Positions 14,644 through 24,130 are shown, counted from the first letter of the stretch. The stretch is DNA of 40,701 bases from Holophagaceae bacterium (GCA_017859955.1 JAFNAB010000023.1:1-40701); one strand, 5' to 3'. Numbers and translations are program-made. The notes: a model not told the origin generated them from the letters alone.

Positions 14644-17067
14644 TTGACCAAGCTCGTCATTGTCGAAAGCCCGTCCAAAGCCAAAACCATCACCAAGTAC
14701 CTCGGCAAGGGGTACAAGGTGCTGGCTTCCGTAGGCCATATCCGGGATCTGCCCAAGAAGCTGGGCGTGGATGTCGACAACGGCTTCCAGGAGGAGTACG
14801 AGATCTCCCCCGCCAAGCTCAAGGTGGTCGCCGAACTGAAGGCCGCCGCCAAGACCGCCGACGAACTGATCCTCGCCACTGACCCTGATCGCGAAGGAGA
14901 GGCCATTTCCTGGCATCTCCACGAAGCCATCAAGCCCCCCAAAGGGATGCCCGTCAAGCGGGTACTCTTCCACGAGATCACGCCCGCCGGCATCCAGAAG
15001 GCCATGGAGAATCCCACCGTGATCAACAAGGATCTGGTGGATGCCCAGCGGGCCCGCCGGGTGCTGGACCGCCTCGTGGGCTACAAGGTGAGCCAGGTGC
15101 TCTGGGACAAGGTCAAGCGGGGCCTGAGCGCAGGCCGGGTCCAGAGTGTGGCGGTCCGCCTCATCGTGGACCGGGAGCTGGAGATCCTGGCCTTCAACCC
15201 CATCGAGTACTGGGTCCTGAAGGGCAAGTTCGCCGCCAAGCTTCCCCCCCAATTCTGGATGCGTCTCACCCGCATCAACGGGCAGACCCTCCAGCTGGGC
15301 AATAAGGAAACCCGTCGTCGCATCGAGAATGAGCAGCAGGCCCACGCCCTCCGGGACCAGATCCTCCAGGCCGCCTGGAAGGTGACAGGGCTGGAGACCA
15401 AGGAAAAGAAGCGCAATCCCGGCGCCCCTTACACCACCGCTAAGCTCCAGCAGGACGCCGCCCAGAAGCTGCGCATGAGCGTCACCCGCACCATGCAGAC
15501 CGCCCAGCGCCTCTACGAGGGCATCGACTTCGGCGAAGGCCCCATCGGCCTCATCACCTACATGAGAACCGACTCCCCACGCCTGGCCCCGGAAGCGGTG
15601 GAAGCGGTGAGGGACTTCGTAGCCAAGCAGTACGGCCAGGACTACCTCCCGGCCAAACCCCGGATCTACAAGGGCAAGGGCAGCGCCCAGGAGGCCCACG
15701 AGGCCATCCGCCCCACAGATATCACCCGCACCCCCGAAAGCCTGAAGGGGCGATTGGACGGCGACCAGCTGCGTCTCTACGCCCTCATCTGGCGCCGCAC
15801 CGTGGCCTGCCAGATGGAGGCCGCCCGCTTCGACGAGACCGTGGTGGAAGCCGCTGCGGCCCTCGACAAGGGCGAAGAGGCGGCCTTCGAGGCCAAGGGC
15901 GAGATCGAGCGCTTCCCCGGCTGGCTCACGGTCTACCGCGCCAACCAGGAGGAAAAGGCCGAGACCCTGGGCAGCTCCGAGGACGAGGATGAGGAAGTGG
16001 TGGGGCTCCCGGCCCTCAAACTGGGCGAAAGCCTGAAGCTGGAGACCCTGGAGACGGACCAGCAGTTCACCAAGCCCCCGGCACGTTTCTCCGAGGCCAC
16101 CCTGGTGAAGGAACTGGAGGAGGACGGCATCGGACGCCCCTCCACCTACGCCAGCATCATCGCCACCATCGTGGACCGGGACTACGTCCGCAAGGTCGAA
16201 GGGCGCTTCAAGCCCACCGAGTTGGGCATGGTGGTCACCGAACTCCTGGTGCAGGGCTTCCACGAGCTCATGGACCCCAGCTACACCTCCGGTCTGGAGA
16301 GCCAGCTGGATCGCGTCGAGGCCGGTGAACTCAGCTTCCTGAAGGCCATGAAGGCCTTCTATGGCCCCTTCGAGGACCTGCTGAAGAATGCCGGTTCCGA
16401 GATGGCCAACCTCAAGGCCGGCATCCCCACGGATCGCGTCTGCAAGAAGTGCAGCGCTCCCATGCTCAAGCGCATCGGCAAGAACGGTCTCTTCCTGGGC
16501 TGTTCCAAATACCCTGAGTGCGACCACACGGAGGAACTGGAACAGCTGGAGGAGCCCGCGGACGCCCCGGAATGCCCCCTCTGCGGCGCCACACCCATGA
16601 CGCTGCGCAAGGGCCAGTGGGGGCCCTTCTGGGCCTGCCCCAACTACCCAGGCTGCAAAGGCATCGTCAAAGCCGATCCCAAGGGGCTGCCGGTGCCTGC
16701 CGACGTGCCCATCGGGGAGAAGTGCCCCACCTGCGGAAAGGATTTCGTCAAGCGCCACGGACGCTACGGTGAGTTCATCTGCTGCGTGGACTACCCCAAG
16801 TGCAAGACCGTCAAGAAGGAGATCCTGGGGGTGCCCTGCCCCAAGTGCGGCGGCGACCTGAGCCCCCGCAAGTCACGCTTCGGCAAGGTCTTCTACGGCT
16901 GCACCAAGTATCCCAAGTGCGACTTCACCGCCTGGGACAAGCCCGTCCCCATTTCCTGCCCCGGCTGCAAGAACAGCTACATGACCGAGAAGACCAAGAA
17001 GCCCCGGGGCAAGGACCCGATCACCTTCCTGCTCTGCCCCGAGTGCAAGCACGAAGAGCCGATGTAG
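14644..17067 (+). CDS. topA: DNA topoisomerase I with five C-terminal zinc ribbons
   Basis: Relaxes negative supercoils through a transient 5'-phosphotyrosine bond. The 807 residues start at a TTG preceded by GGAG, with no nearby ATG. The Toprim domain opens with LVIVESPSKAKTITKYLG and has ATDPDREGEAISWH; the active-site tyrosine is Tyr306 in LITYMRTDS. LSAGRVQSVAVRLIVDRE and DGIGRPSTYASII are also present. From about residue 600 there are five consecutive C4 zinc ribbons of CxxC...C..C form, each with a Y-P-x-C ending except the last. Many TopA proteins have three or four. dprA lies directly upstream. A strong hairpin follows the stop. Confidence 0.96.
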   Translation: MTKLVIVESPSKAKTITKYLGKGYKVLASVGHIRDLPKKLGVDVDNGFQEEYEISPAKLKVVAELKAAAKTADELILATDPDREGEAISWHLHEAIKPPKGMPVKRVLFHEITPAGIQKAMENPTVINKDLVDAQRARRVLDRLVGYKVSQVLWDKVKRGLSAGRVQSVAVRLIVDRELEILAFNPIEYWVLKGKFAAKLPPQFWMRLTRINGQTLQLGNKETRRRIENEQQAHALRDQILQAAWKVTGLETKEKKRNPGAPYTTAKLQQDAAQKLRMSVTRTMQTAQRLYEGIDFGEGPIGLITYMRTDSPRLAPEAVEAVRDFVAKQYGQDYLPAKPRIYKGKGSAQEAHEAIRPTDITRTPESLKGRLDGDQLRLYALIWRRTVACQMEAARFDETVVEAAAALDKGEEAAFEAKGEIERFPGWLTVYRANQEEKAETLGSSEDEDEEVVGLPALKLGESLKLETLETDQQFTKPPARFSEATLVKELEEDGIGRPSTYASIIATIVDRDYVRKVEGRFKPTELGMVVTELLVQGFHELMDPSYTSGLESQLDRVEAGELSFLKAMKAFYGPFEDLLKNAGSEMANLKAGIPTDRVCKKCSAPMLKRIGKNGLFLGCSKYPECDHTEELEQLEEPADAPECPLCGATPMTLRKGQWGPFWACPNYPGCKGIVKADPKGLPVPADVPIGEKCPTCGKDFVKRHGRYGEFICCVDYPKCKTVKKEILGVPCPKCGGDLSPRKSRFGKVFYGCTKYPKCDFTAWDKPVPISCPGCKNSYMTEKTKKPRGKDPITFLLCPECKHEEPM

Positions 17068-17073
17068 AACACC

Positions 17074-17098
17074 AGCGCCGGTCCCCAGGACCGGCGCT
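17074..17098. terminator. Hairpin between topA and the convergent STAS-like gene
   Basis: A perfect 11-bp stem (AGCGCCGGTCC with its complement) and a three-base loop begin seven bases after the topA stop. The plus side then reads into a moderately T-rich stretch, with no long U-run. It probably ends topA transcription and perhaps helps end the gene on the other strand. Confidence 0.7.
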
Positions 17099-17125
17099 GA
17101 CAGCATTTGGCGCATTTTCGGGAAG

Positions 17126-17527
17126 CTACTGCTTGACCAGCCAGGCCATGGCGGATTCCGGATCGTTGAAGGTCTGGACCGTCACCCCTGCCTGAGCGAA
17201 TTCGGCCTGGAAGCGCTTCATGTTCATCTGGGCCACGGCCTTCTCGGGAATGACCAGGGCCCAGTACTTCCACCCGGCCTTGATGGCCCTAGGCGTCCAG
17301 TTGTCATGGGCCCAGGCCAGATCCTCAGGGGGGAGGGGACCATTGTTCCGGTCATCGGACAGCCACTTGCAGGCACCATGCTGCTGCAATAGCTCGACGC
17401 CCTTCTCGTTGGCCTCCCTCAGGAGAGCCCCGGAGGTGTACCGGTGGATCTGATGGTGGACGATTTTAATGTCTGGGTAGAACCAGAGCGAGATATGTGC
17501 GTTTTCCAACGCAGTGATTCTGGACAT
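17126..17527 (-). CDS. Small STAS/SpoIIAA-like protein
   Basis: The 133-residue product resembles the STAS/SEC14-like (SpoIIAA-like) single-domain proteins common in environmental bacteria. It has the pattern W-L-S-D-D-R-N-N near residue 60, followed by L-A-W-A-H-D-N-W, G-W-K-Y-W-A-L-V-I-P and a final D-P-E-S-A-M-A-W-L. The related proteins are cytoplasmic and of unknown ligand. The open frame starts at a TTG at 17533, but the ATG at 17527 has GAGG six bases upstream, so I prefer it. No conserved serine for phosphorylation is clear. No partner gene is nearby, so any signalling role is inference. Confidence 0.65.
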   Translation of the reverse strand: MSRITALENAHISLWFYPDIKIVHHQIHRYTSGALLREANEKGVELLQQHGACKWLSDDRNNGPLPPEDLAWAHDNWTPRAIKAGWKYWALVIPEKAVAQMNMKRFQAEFAQAGVTVQTFNDPESAMAWLVKQ

Positions 17528-17586
17528 CAGCAACCTCGGAGACCTGCCTGACTATTCCGCCCTCCAGGGGAACTGTCAACGGCCAA

Positions 17587-18273
17587 CTATTCGCTGGGAA
17601 AAGGCTTCAGGGCCGTCCCAGAGGGACCCGCAGGCCTGGGGGAGGCCAGAGAGAGAAACTGGGGCAGGAGGGCCACCCACGGCAAAGTCCAGGCCACCCG
17701 CTCCCGGCGTCCCTGGAGGCTTTCCCCGCCGGTCCACACCTCGAGGTGATCCGGATGGAAGCGGCAATCCAGATTGCCGCCTCCCGCCGGCAGGGGCACG
17801 AAGGCCACCTGGGCCCGGGCCGGATTCAGGACCGTGAGGATCCGCTCTGAATCATCCAGGATCCAGAGCAGGCCGGAAAGCAGGGGACGGAAGTCCTCGC
17901 CAGGGGCCAGGGGCATGGTGCCAATTCCGCCATCCAGCCCGGAACGGATGGGAAAGCGAAAATCCCGCTGATTAAGGTCCACCGGGACGCCCGCATCCCG
18001 CCAGGCCCGGGTGGGGCGCCCAGGCAGCCCGGCCCGGAGGGTCACCAGCCCCCTGGGATCCAAAATCCTCAGAGAACCGTCACCCCGCAGTTCCACCCGA
18101 AGCGGCAGATCGACGGACTGGGTCACCAGAAACACCTGGGGAGTGGGTTCCGCAAGGGAACTTGCCAGCTGCCAGGATGGCTGCTGGAGGTGCTCCCAGG
18201 GGAGCGATTTCTGGACCTCCGGCATCTGGGCCACCAGAGAGGCAGAAATCAGGAAGAGGGAGCCCAGCCGCAC
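17587..18273 (-). CDS. Secreted protein of unknown function, downstream of tatD
   Basis: The 228-residue product has a short signal peptide (MRLGSLFLISASLVAQ) and no later membrane segment. The mature part looks beta-rich, with many short hydrophobic strands and PLP/PAG turns; I recognise no family. It starts at a GTG with GGAGG four bases upstream and overlaps the 3' end of tatD by 25 bases in another frame, so it is translated from the tatD message. The C-terminus is proline-rich. Confidence 0.75.
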   Translation of the reverse strand: MRLGSLFLISASLVAQMPEVQKSLPWEHLQQPSWQLASSLAEPTPQVFLVTQSVDLPLRVELRGDGSLRILDPRGLVTLRAGLPGRPTRAWRDAGVPVDLNQRDFRFPIRSGLDGGIGTMPLAPGEDFRPLLSGLLWILDDSERILTVLNPARAQVAFVPLPAGGGNLDCRFHPDHLEVWTGGESLQGRRERVAWTLPWVALLPQFLSLASPRPAGPSGTALKPFPSE

Positions 18274-19019
18274 AAGGCCTCCAGGTTCTGGGTGGTTTGG
18301 GCCACCAGGGATTCAAAGGAGATGCTCCGAAGGGTAGCAAGATGTCTCGCGACATGGAGGACATAGGCGGGCTCATTGGTCCGCCCCCGGTGGGGAACCG
18401 GTGCCAGATAGGGCGAGTCCGTTTCCACCAGAATGCGATCCGCAGGAGCCCAGGCAGCGATCTCAGCCAGCTCCGCTGCATTTTTGAAGGTGATGATGCC
18501 GGAAAAGCTCAGGTAGAAACCCATGTCCAGAGCCACTTGGGCGAAGGCCCTATCCTCGCTGAAGCAGTGGATCACTCCTGATACCGGAGGAGCGCCCTCC
18601 TCCCGCAGGATCCGAAGGGTTTCCTGGCCCGCCGCCCGGGTATGGATCATGAGGGGTTTCCCCAGCCGTTTCGCCAACCGGATATGGGCCCGGAAGACCT
18701 GTTCCTGCACCTCCCGGGGACTGAGATCGTAGTGCCAATCCAGACCAGTCTCGCCCACAAAGCGGACCTCGGGTGCCGATAGAAGCTGCTCCAGGTGGGC
18801 CTCTGTCCCGGGGATCCAGGTGCTGGCCTCATGGGGATGGACCCCAAGGCTGGCCACCACATCGGCATGGCGGCGCGCCACCGCCAGAACCGGCTCCGCA
18901 TCCGGCAGTTCGGCCGCCACGGCCACAAAGCCACCCACACCCGCCTTATGGGCCCGCACCAGGGTCGCCTCGATTTCATCTTCACTGCCCCGCAAATGGC
19001 AGTGGGCATCCACCAGCAT
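18249..19019 (-). CDS. TatD-family metal-dependent hydrolase (DNase)
   Basis: A TIM-barrel metallohydrolase of the TatD/YcfH family, which shows 3'-5' exonuclease activity in studied members. The 256 residues keep the metal ligands: HxH in DAHCHL at the N-terminus, Glu in GETGLDWHYD, His in MIHTRAA and in GVIHCFSED, and Asp in VETDSPYLAP. The ATG at 19019 is preceded by AAGGAGGAAAC, a near-ideal ribosome site; upstream ATGs at 19061 and 19037 lack one. It overlaps the secreted-protein gene by 25 bases. The divergent regulator begins 62 bases upstream. Confidence 0.92.
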   Translation of the reverse strand: MLVDAHCHLRGSEDEIEATLVRAHKAGVGGFVAVAAELPDAEPVLAVARRHADVVASLGVHPHEASTWIPGTEAHLEQLLSAPEVRFVGETGLDWHYDLSPREVQEQVFRAHIRLAKRLGKPLMIHTRAAGQETLRILREEGAPPVSGVIHCFSEDRAFAQVALDMGFYLSFSGIITFKNAAELAEIAAWAPADRILVETDSPYLAPVPHRGRTNEPAYVLHVARHLATLRSISFESLVAQTTQNLEALCGWAPSS

Positions 19020-19068
19020 GTTTCCTCCTTCATCCATGGTGACACGCTCCTTGAATGCCATGGAATGC

Positions 19069-19074
19069 TAGGCT
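19069..19074 (+). promoter_or_regulatory. -10 box six bases before the start of the NtrC-type regulator
   Basis: TAGGCT lies exactly six bases before the ATG at 19081, the same spacing as TATGCT before the ATG at 3309. No Shine-Dalgarno sequence precedes the ATG, which suggests a leaderless message. I see no clear -35 hexamer at 16-18 bp. Confidence 0.4.
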
Positions 19075-19080
19075 TTATCC

Positions 19081-20460
19081 ATGCGCCCCTCCGCCACTCT
19101 CCTCATCGTCGACGACGAACCGGGCATCCGCCGTTCCCTGGGGGAGACCCTGGCCGAGGAGGGCTACGCCATCCTCAAGGCGGAGCGGGGAGAGCAGGCC
19201 CTGGAGCTGCTCAACAACCCCGACAGCGAAGGCCTGGGCCTCATGCTCCTGGATGTCTGGCTCCCGGGCATGGACGGCCTGGAAACCCTCAAGCAGGCCA
19301 AAGCCCTCCGCCCCGATCTCCCCATCGTGATGATCTCCGGTCACGCCAGCATCGATACGGCCCTCCAGGCCACCCGCATGGGGGCCTTCGACTTCCTGGA
19401 AAAGCCCATTGACCTGGACCGCCTCCTCCTGGTGGTGGGCAACGCCCTGAACCAGAAGCGGCTGGAAGCGGAAAACCAGCGACTCCGCCAGGAAATGGAT
19501 CAGACCCGATTCTTCATGGCGGAGAGCCCCGCCATGAAACGACTCCTTGGGGATGTGGCCCTGGTGGCCCCCACCGAGGGACGGGTGCTCCTCACCGGTG
19601 AGAACGGCAGCGGCAAGGAGGAGATCGCCCGACGGATCCATGACCTCAGCCCCAGGGTGAAGGGCCCCTTCGTGGAGGTCAACTGCGCCGCCATCCCCGA
19701 GGAACTCATCGAATCGGAACTCTTCGGCCACGTGAAGGGTGCCTTCACCGGCGCCATCCGGGACCAGAAGGGCAAATTCCGGGAAGCCCACGGCGGCACC
19801 CTCTTCCTGGATGAAGTGGGCGACATGTCCCTCAAGACCCAGGCCAAGGTGCTCCGGGCCCTCCAGGAGGGCCGCGTGGAACCCATCGGCGGCGGCGGGG
19901 CCGTGGGAGTGGATGTCCGGGTCATCGCCGCCACCAACAAGGACCTGACCGAGGAGATCAAAACCGGGCGATTCCGGGAAGACCTCTATTTCCGGCTGGC
20001 GGTGGTGCCTTTGCGGGTACCGCCCCTGCGGGACCGGCCCGAAGAGCTCATCCAACTAGCCGAAGCCTTCGTGGCCCGGACCGCCGCAGCCCAAGGCAAG
20101 GCCCCCAAGCGCCTGGCCCCCGAGGCTCGGGATACCCTGCTGCACCACGACTGGCCCGGCAACGTCCGGGAGTTGAAGAACCTCATGGAGCGCGCCATGA
20201 TCCTGGCCAGGGGTTCAGAGATCACACCGAAGGACCTCGGACCTTTGGCTGTTCGCCATCTCACCGAACCCGATCCCTTCTCCTTTCCCGAGTTCACCAG
20301 CCTCAAGGAGGCCCGGGAGTGGTTCGAGGGGGTCTATATCCAACGGGAGATGAAGCTCCAGAACGGCAACATGACCCGGGTGGCGGAAAGCCTCGGCCTG
20401 GACCGGTCCAATCTTTACAAGCGCCTCAAGGCCCTTGGCATCGAGGCCCGGGAGTCCTGA
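19081..20460 (+). CDS. NtrC-family sigma-54-dependent response regulator (NtrX-like)
   Basis: A three-domain transcriptional activator of 459 residues. The receiver domain has the acidic pocket DDE at 11-13 and phospho-acceptor Asp58 ([11 protein letters not shown]). The AAA+ core has Walker A GENGSGK (173-179), the sigma-54 contact loop GAFTGA (220-225), a [11 protein letters not shown]alker B and the [13 protein letters not shown] segment. The C-terminal Fis-type HTH ends [25 protein letters not shown], which resembles NtrX. No histidine kinase lies in the window, so it is an orphan here. The ATG has no ribosome site and follows a -10 box by six bases. The MerR gene begins on the last base of its stop codon. 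Confidence 0.93.
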   Translation: MRPSATLLIVDDEPGIRRSLGETLAEEGYAILKAERGEQALELLNNPDSEGLGLMLLDVWLPGMDGLETLKQAKALRPDLPIVMISGHASIDTALQATRMGAFDFLEKPIDLDRLLLVVGNALNQKRLEAENQRLRQEMDQTRFFMAESPAMKRLLGDVALVAPTEGRVLLTGENGSGKEEIARRIHDLSPRVKGPFVEVNCAAIPEELIESELFGHVKGAFTGAIRDQKGKFREAHGGTLFLDEVGDMSLKTQAKVLRALQEGRVEPIGGGGAVGVDVRVIAATNKDLTEEIKTGRFREDLYFRLAVVPLRVPPLRDRPEELIQLAEAFVARTAAAQGKAPKRLAPEARDTLLHHDWPGNVRELKNLMERAMILARGSEITPKDLGPLAVRHLTEPDPFSFPEFTSLKEAREWFEGVYIQREMKLQNGNMTRVAESLGLDRSNLYKRLKALGIEARES

Positions 20461-20924
20461 TGGAACGCCTCTGGTTCAAGATCGGAGAGACGGCCACCCG
20501 CATTGGGGTCAAGCCCAAGGATCTCCGGTATTGGGAACAGGTGATCCCGGAGATCCGTCCCCGCCGGAGCCACGGCAATCTGCGCTACTACCACCGGGAC
20601 GAGATCCCCCGCCTGGAGCGCATCCGGGCCTGGTTGGCGGAGGGCCTCACGGTCGGCGATTGCCGCCAGCTCCTGCTGACGGGCCAGTTGACCCGAGGTC
20701 TGGATTTCGGAACGGAGGAGGACCCCGAACCCCAAGCGGTGCCACTCCCTACCCCGAAGAGCCTTCCCCGCAAACCCGGTCCAGTTCAACCCAAGCCCCC
20801 TCCAAGCTCTCGCTTGGCTCCCATCCTGGAATCATTGAGAACGCTTCAAGAACGCCTCGCCCAGCCCCCCCAGGCAGCCTCTCTCTCAAAACCAGAGCTT
20901 GACGCCCCCCCCAAAGGCAGGTAG
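20460..20924 (+). CDS. MerR-family transcriptional regulator
   Basis: A DNA-binding protein of 154 residues. The N-terminal winged helix is clear: [21 protein letters not shown], then [20 protein letters not shown], then [18 protein letters not shown]. The rest is proline-rich, with a short C-terminal helix, and there is no effector-binding cysteine. It overlaps the response-regulator stop by one base (TGATG) and is translationally coupled to it. A similar short MerR protein next to a tRNA-Pro gene is common in Proteobacteria, usually beside ihfA; here ihfA is absent. The promoter of the tRNA lies inside its 3' end. Confidence 0.85.
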   Translation: MERLWFKIGETATRIGVKPKDLRYWEQVIPEIRPRRSHGNLRYYHRDEIPRLERIRAWLAEGLTVGDCRQLLLTGQLTRGLDFGTEEDPEPQAVPLPTPKSLPRKPGPVQPKPPPSSRLAPILESLRTLQERLAQPPQAASLSKPELDAPPKGR

Positions 20925-20927
20925 AGT
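20899..20927 (+). promoter_or_regulatory. Promoter of tRNA-Pro
   Basis: TTGACG (20899-20904) and TAGAGT (20922-20927) are separated by 17 bp, a close match to the sigma-70 consensus. They lie within the last codons of the MerR gene. The implied start, near 20934, is just before the mature tRNA 5' end at 20938. Confidence 0.65.
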
Positions 20928-20937
20928 CAGAACTTCA

Positions 20938-21014
<77 letters not shown>

Positions 21015-21018
21015 AAAG

Positions 21019-21045
21019 GGACCTGGAGCAATCCAGGTCCTTTTT
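21019..21045 (+). terminator. Rho-independent terminator of tRNA-Pro
   Basis: A perfect 9-bp stem, GGACCTGGA and TCCAGGTCC, with a GCAA tetraloop is followed by five T residues and a further T-rich run. It lies four bases after the CCA end. Confidence 0.93.
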
Positions 21046-21133
21046 CTGTTTTCGGAAGGACACTTGGACCAAGCCTTCGGATTTCCGGGATATCATGGCC
21101 CGTCGATCCCCAGGAGCCACCGAGGTATTAGGA

Positions 21134-21547
21134 ATGTCTGAACGCCTGCTGATTCCCTGGACCCCGGATCTCGAGACGGGACATCCCGAGATTGATGCCC
21201 AGCACAAGACTCTGATCGAGGCCCTGAACCGCCTGCACACGGCGATTCTGGACGGCACCGGAGAGGATGAGTTGGGCTGGTGCCTTTCCTTCCTCAAGGC
21301 CTACACCCGGGTGCACTTCAAGACCGAGGAGGCCCTGCTCCGGAAAGCAGGCCTGGACAGCGAAGCCCACTCAGCGGCCCATAGGGAATTCCTGGCATCC
21401 GTGGACGGTCTATTTGCCCGCTACGTCCGACAGGAACTCGGCCTGATCTCCGAGACCGAGGCCATACTCCAGACCTGGCTGATCGACCACATCCAGTCCG
21501 ACGACCAGGTCGTCAGCCTCCTGCCCCGGGAAGCGGATCAAGGGTAA
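21134..21547 (+). CDS. Bacteriohemerythrin
   Basis: A four-helix-bundle protein with a non-haem diiron site that binds O2 reversibly. The 137 residues hold all seven ligands with correct spacing: His24 (IDAQH), His61 and Glu65 (HFKTE), His79 and His83 (HSAAH), and His119 and Asp124 (HIQSDD). The ATG at 21134 lies ten bases after a GAGG and directly after AGGA; an ATG at 21095 is also in frame. It is single-domain and soluble, so a carrier or sensor role is likely rather than membrane signalling. Its last 10 bases overlap the HD-GYP gene on the other strand, stop to stop. Confidence 0.93.
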   Translation: MSERLLIPWTPDLETGHPEIDAQHKTLIEALNRLHTAILDGTGEDELGWCLSFLKAYTRVHFKTEEALLRKAGLDSEAHSAAHREFLASVDGLFARYVRQELGLISETEAILQTWLIDHIQSDDQVVSLLPREADQG

Positions 21548-23520
21548 CGTTCGACAACCCGGAAAAAGTCCCCGTGGGCCCGTAGGAAGGCCTCCACCAC
21601 ATCCGGGTCGAAGAGCGTTCCGGAGCCCTCCTGGATGCGCTGTGCCACGATCTCCGGGTTGATGGAATCCTTGTACACCCGTCGGCTCACCATGGCGTCG
21701 TAGACGTCCGCCAGGGCCATGAGACGAGCCGAGAGAGGAATGGCCTCCCCCTTCAGCCCCCGGGGGTAGCCGCTGCCATCCCAGCGTTCGTGGTGACAGC
21801 GACACACCTCCTCCGCCACGATCAGGAAGGAGTTGGGGCCCAGCTCCACCCTCGCTTCCTCGAAGATGCGGCCAGCCACAAGCGTGTGAGACTTCATCTG
21901 CTCGTATTCCTCCGGGCTGAGTCCCTCCGGCTTGAGCAGGATACGATCCGGGATCCCGATCTTCCCGATATCGTGCAGCGGCGCCATCTTGCAAAGGGCC
22001 TCCAGGTATTCCTCCGTAATGCAGCGACGGTACTTGGGGTTCTCGCGGAGGCTTTTTGCGAGAATCCGCATGTAGTGCTGGGTGCGGCGGAGGTGACCTG
22101 CGGTCTCGGGATCCCGGGCCTCCCCCAGCACCGCCATGCTGTGGATGGTCAGGTCCTGGGTCTGGATCAGCTCGAGGTTGCGCTGATCCAGCGCGCGCTC
22201 CTCCAGGCGGGATTTCCACCAGGTCAGCAGCGCAAAGATGCCAAGGACCAGCAGCACCGACAGAAGTGGCTGCACGAAGATTCCATGTTTCATGAGCACC
22301 CAGCAGGTCCCCAGGATGCCCAGGACAAGGAGACCCGAGAAGAGTCCACTCAAGCGGGCCCCGAAATGAGAGAGCAGCAGACTGGCGACCAACCCTACCC
22401 CCAGTAGAACCATGGCCTCCCAGGCCCAGGCCCCGGAAGGCCGGGCAATAAAATCGGAGCGGAGAAGGTTATCCAGGACTGTGGCATGAACTTCCACCCC
22501 ATTGAATGCACCGTCAAAGGGCGTCGCCCGGAGTTCCCGCAGGCCCGCCGCCGAAGTCCCCACCAGGACAAAACGCCCCCTCAGCTTCTCGGGGGCGATC
22601 TCCCCCCGGAGCAGCGCACCTGCGGAGAGATACTCGAAGGCCCCTCCCCGGCCCAGAAAATGGATGAGCAGATTGCCTCTCGGATCTAAGGGAATATCGC
22701 GCCCCCCCAAACTCAGACCAACAGGGCCGGCCGCATCCAGGTTGAGGACCGCCTGGGGATTACCCTCGGCCTTGGCCAGCATCGCCAAAGCCAGACAGGG
22801 GTAGAATCCGTCGCCGAAGCGCATCAGCATGGGCATGCGCCGGAGCACCCCATCGGGATCGGGGACGATGTTGAAGAAGCCCGAGGCCCCCGCAGCCCTG
22901 GAGAGGGCAGGCAGGTTGCAGGCGGTCCCCCGGGCCTGGAATAGGCCTTCTGCCCCAGCGGTTGCCCCGGGTGTGCGCCGAAGCACCATGGCCATGGGAT
23001 GCAGCAGGCAGTCCCGTCCCGAATCCTCCTGCCCGGTGTGGAACTTGTGACCCAGAATGAATGGCCCCTTGGCCATGGCCCGGGCCAGAACTGCATCAAA
23101 ATCCGCCAGATTCGGAGGCAAGCCCTTCACCTGGAGGGACACCCCCAGCTCCCGTTCAAGCCCTCCCTTCCATTGAACCAGGGAGCCGGAATCCGGCTCC
23201 GCGAAGACCATATCCAGCCCAACCACCCTTGGGCCAGCACTTGTAATCCGCTCCAGAAGCTCCGCCACCCGGTAGCGGGGCCAGGGCCATTGCCCGAAGT
23301 CCCTCAGGCTGGCCTCGTCCAGATCCACAATGATCGGCCCTCCTGGCTCGGGTCGCCGGTGGGACACCCGGAGCATCAAGTCGTACACCAGGTTTTCCTG
23401 GTTGCGGAGGAAGGGCGGTCGAATGGTGTGCAGCAGGAGCGCCACCAGGGTCAGACCCAGACCCATCATCACCAGACTCAGCGGTTTCCATGCCAGAGGA
23501 AGAAAGCGGGGAGACCGCAT
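21538..23520 (-). CDS. CHASE2-sensor HD-GYP cyclic-di-GMP phosphodiesterase
   Basis: A membrane receptor of 660 residues that should hydrolyse c-di-GMP. The N-terminal helix (about 13-32) leads into an extracytoplasmic CHASE2 domain: NLVYDLMLRVSHRRPEPGGPIIV, LDEASLRDFGQWPWPR and VGLDMVFAEPD are typical of it. Two or three membrane segments at about 365-440 precede a complete HD-GYP domain with HDIGKIGIPD near residue 515 and HHERWDGSGYPRGLKGEAIPL near 575, ending GSGTLFDPDVVEAF. The metal ligands are intact, so it should be active. It starts two bases after the OmpA lipoprotein stop and is last in a FecR-OmpA-CHASE2 operon. Its 3' end overlaps the bacteriohemerythrin gene by 10 bases. Confidence 0.93.
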   Translation of the reverse strand: MRSPRFLPLAWKPLSLVMMGLGLTLVALLLHTIRPPFLRNQENLVYDLMLRVSHRRPEPGGPIIVDLDEASLRDFGQWPWPRYRVAELLERITSAGPRVVGLDMVFAEPDSGSLVQWKGGLERELGVSLQVKGLPPNLADFDAVLARAMAKGPFILGHKFHTGQEDSGRDCLLHPMAMVLRRTPGATAGAEGLFQARGTACNLPALSRAAGASGFFNIVPDPDGVLRRMPMLMRFGDGFYPCLALAMLAKAEGNPQAVLNLDAAGPVGLSLGGRDIPLDPRGNLLIHFLGRGGAFEYLSAGALLRGEIAPEKLRGRFVLVGTSAAGLRELRATPFDGAFNGVEVHATVLDNLLRSDFIARPSGAWAWEAMVLLGVGLVASLLLSHFGARLSGLFSGLLVLGILGTCWVLMKHGIFVQPLLSVLLVLGIFALLTWWKSRLEERALDQRNLELIQTQDLTIHSMAVLGEARDPETAGHLRRTQHYMRILAKSLRENPKYRRCITEEYLEALCKMAPLHDIGKIGIPDRILLKPEGLSPEEYEQMKSHTLVAGRIFEEARVELGPNSFLIVAEEVCRCHHERWDGSGYPRGLKGEAIPLSARLMALADVYDAMVSRRVYKDSINPEIVAQRIQEGSGTLFDPDVVEAFLRAHGDFFRVVERYP

Positions 23521-23521
23521 G

Positions 23522-24130
23522 CTAGCGGACAGTCACTTCGACTCGCCGATTCCGGGGCTCCGCCACCTGATCCCCCGTGGGAATCAGGGGAACAGCCTTC
23601 CCATGGGAACTGATCTCCAGGATCGTCGGATCCGCACCGGCTTCCACCAGCAGCTTGGCCACCGCCTCGGCTCGCTGACGGGCCAAAGTGTTGTTGAGAT
23701 CATCGGAGCCGGAAGTGTCTGTGTGTCCCACCACACTCACATCCAGGGGCAGACGTTCACGGATGGCCTGCAGGATTTCCCCGATGACAGGTTTGGACCC
23801 CTGAGTCAGGGTCGTCGAACCGGTTTCGAACTGAATGAGAAAGTGGAGCGGCGGCTTCGGCTGCGCCGCAAGGGCGGAACCGAAGTCCACCCGGATCCGC
23901 GCCTCGGAAAGAACTTCCGGGAGGCCAGGGCCCTGATCCTTGCCTACGACTTGCACGCTCTGCCGCGCCTGATCCAGGTGCTGTCGGCCCTGGGCATTCC
24001 GGACCTCCAGGGACCCGACACGGCCATTGGCATCCGGCATCAACACGACCTGGGTGCTGGGCTTGGCACAGGCCGCCATCAGAATGATCGCCAGCAGGAC
24101 GACCAGGCTCTCCCCCACGCGCCCCCTCAT
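23522..24130 (-). CDS. OmpA-domain lipoprotein
   Basis: The 202-residue protein has a lipoprotein signal (LLAIILMAAC, predicted lipidated cysteine near residue 21), a variable linker with no known fold, and a C-terminal OmpA/Pal domain. The domain shows F-x-T-G-S-T-T-L, VVGHTDTSGSDDLNNTLARQRAEAV, and GDQVAEPRNRRVEVTVR, which holds the peptidoglycan-binding Asp/Arg pattern. It probably anchors an outer-membrane or periplasmic assembly to peptidoglycan. Its ATG overlaps the FecR stop by four bases (ATGA), and the CHASE2-HD-GYP gene follows two bases later, so all three should be co-expressed. Confidence 0.92.
   Translation of the reverse strand: MRGRVGESLVVLLAIILMAACAKPSTQVVLMPDANGRVGSLEVRNAQGRQHLDQARQSVQVVGKDQGPGLPEVLSEARIRVDFGSALAAQPKPPLHFLIQFETGSTTLTQGSKPVIGEILQAIRERLPLDVSVVGHTDTSGSDDLNNTLARQRAEAVAKLLVEAGADPTILEISSHGKAVPLIPTGDQVAEPRNRRVEVTVR

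Noticed and set aside
14428..16758. A 776-residue open frame on the minus strand
   Set aside because: It mirrors topA, has low-complexity composition and no start signal; a product of high GC content.
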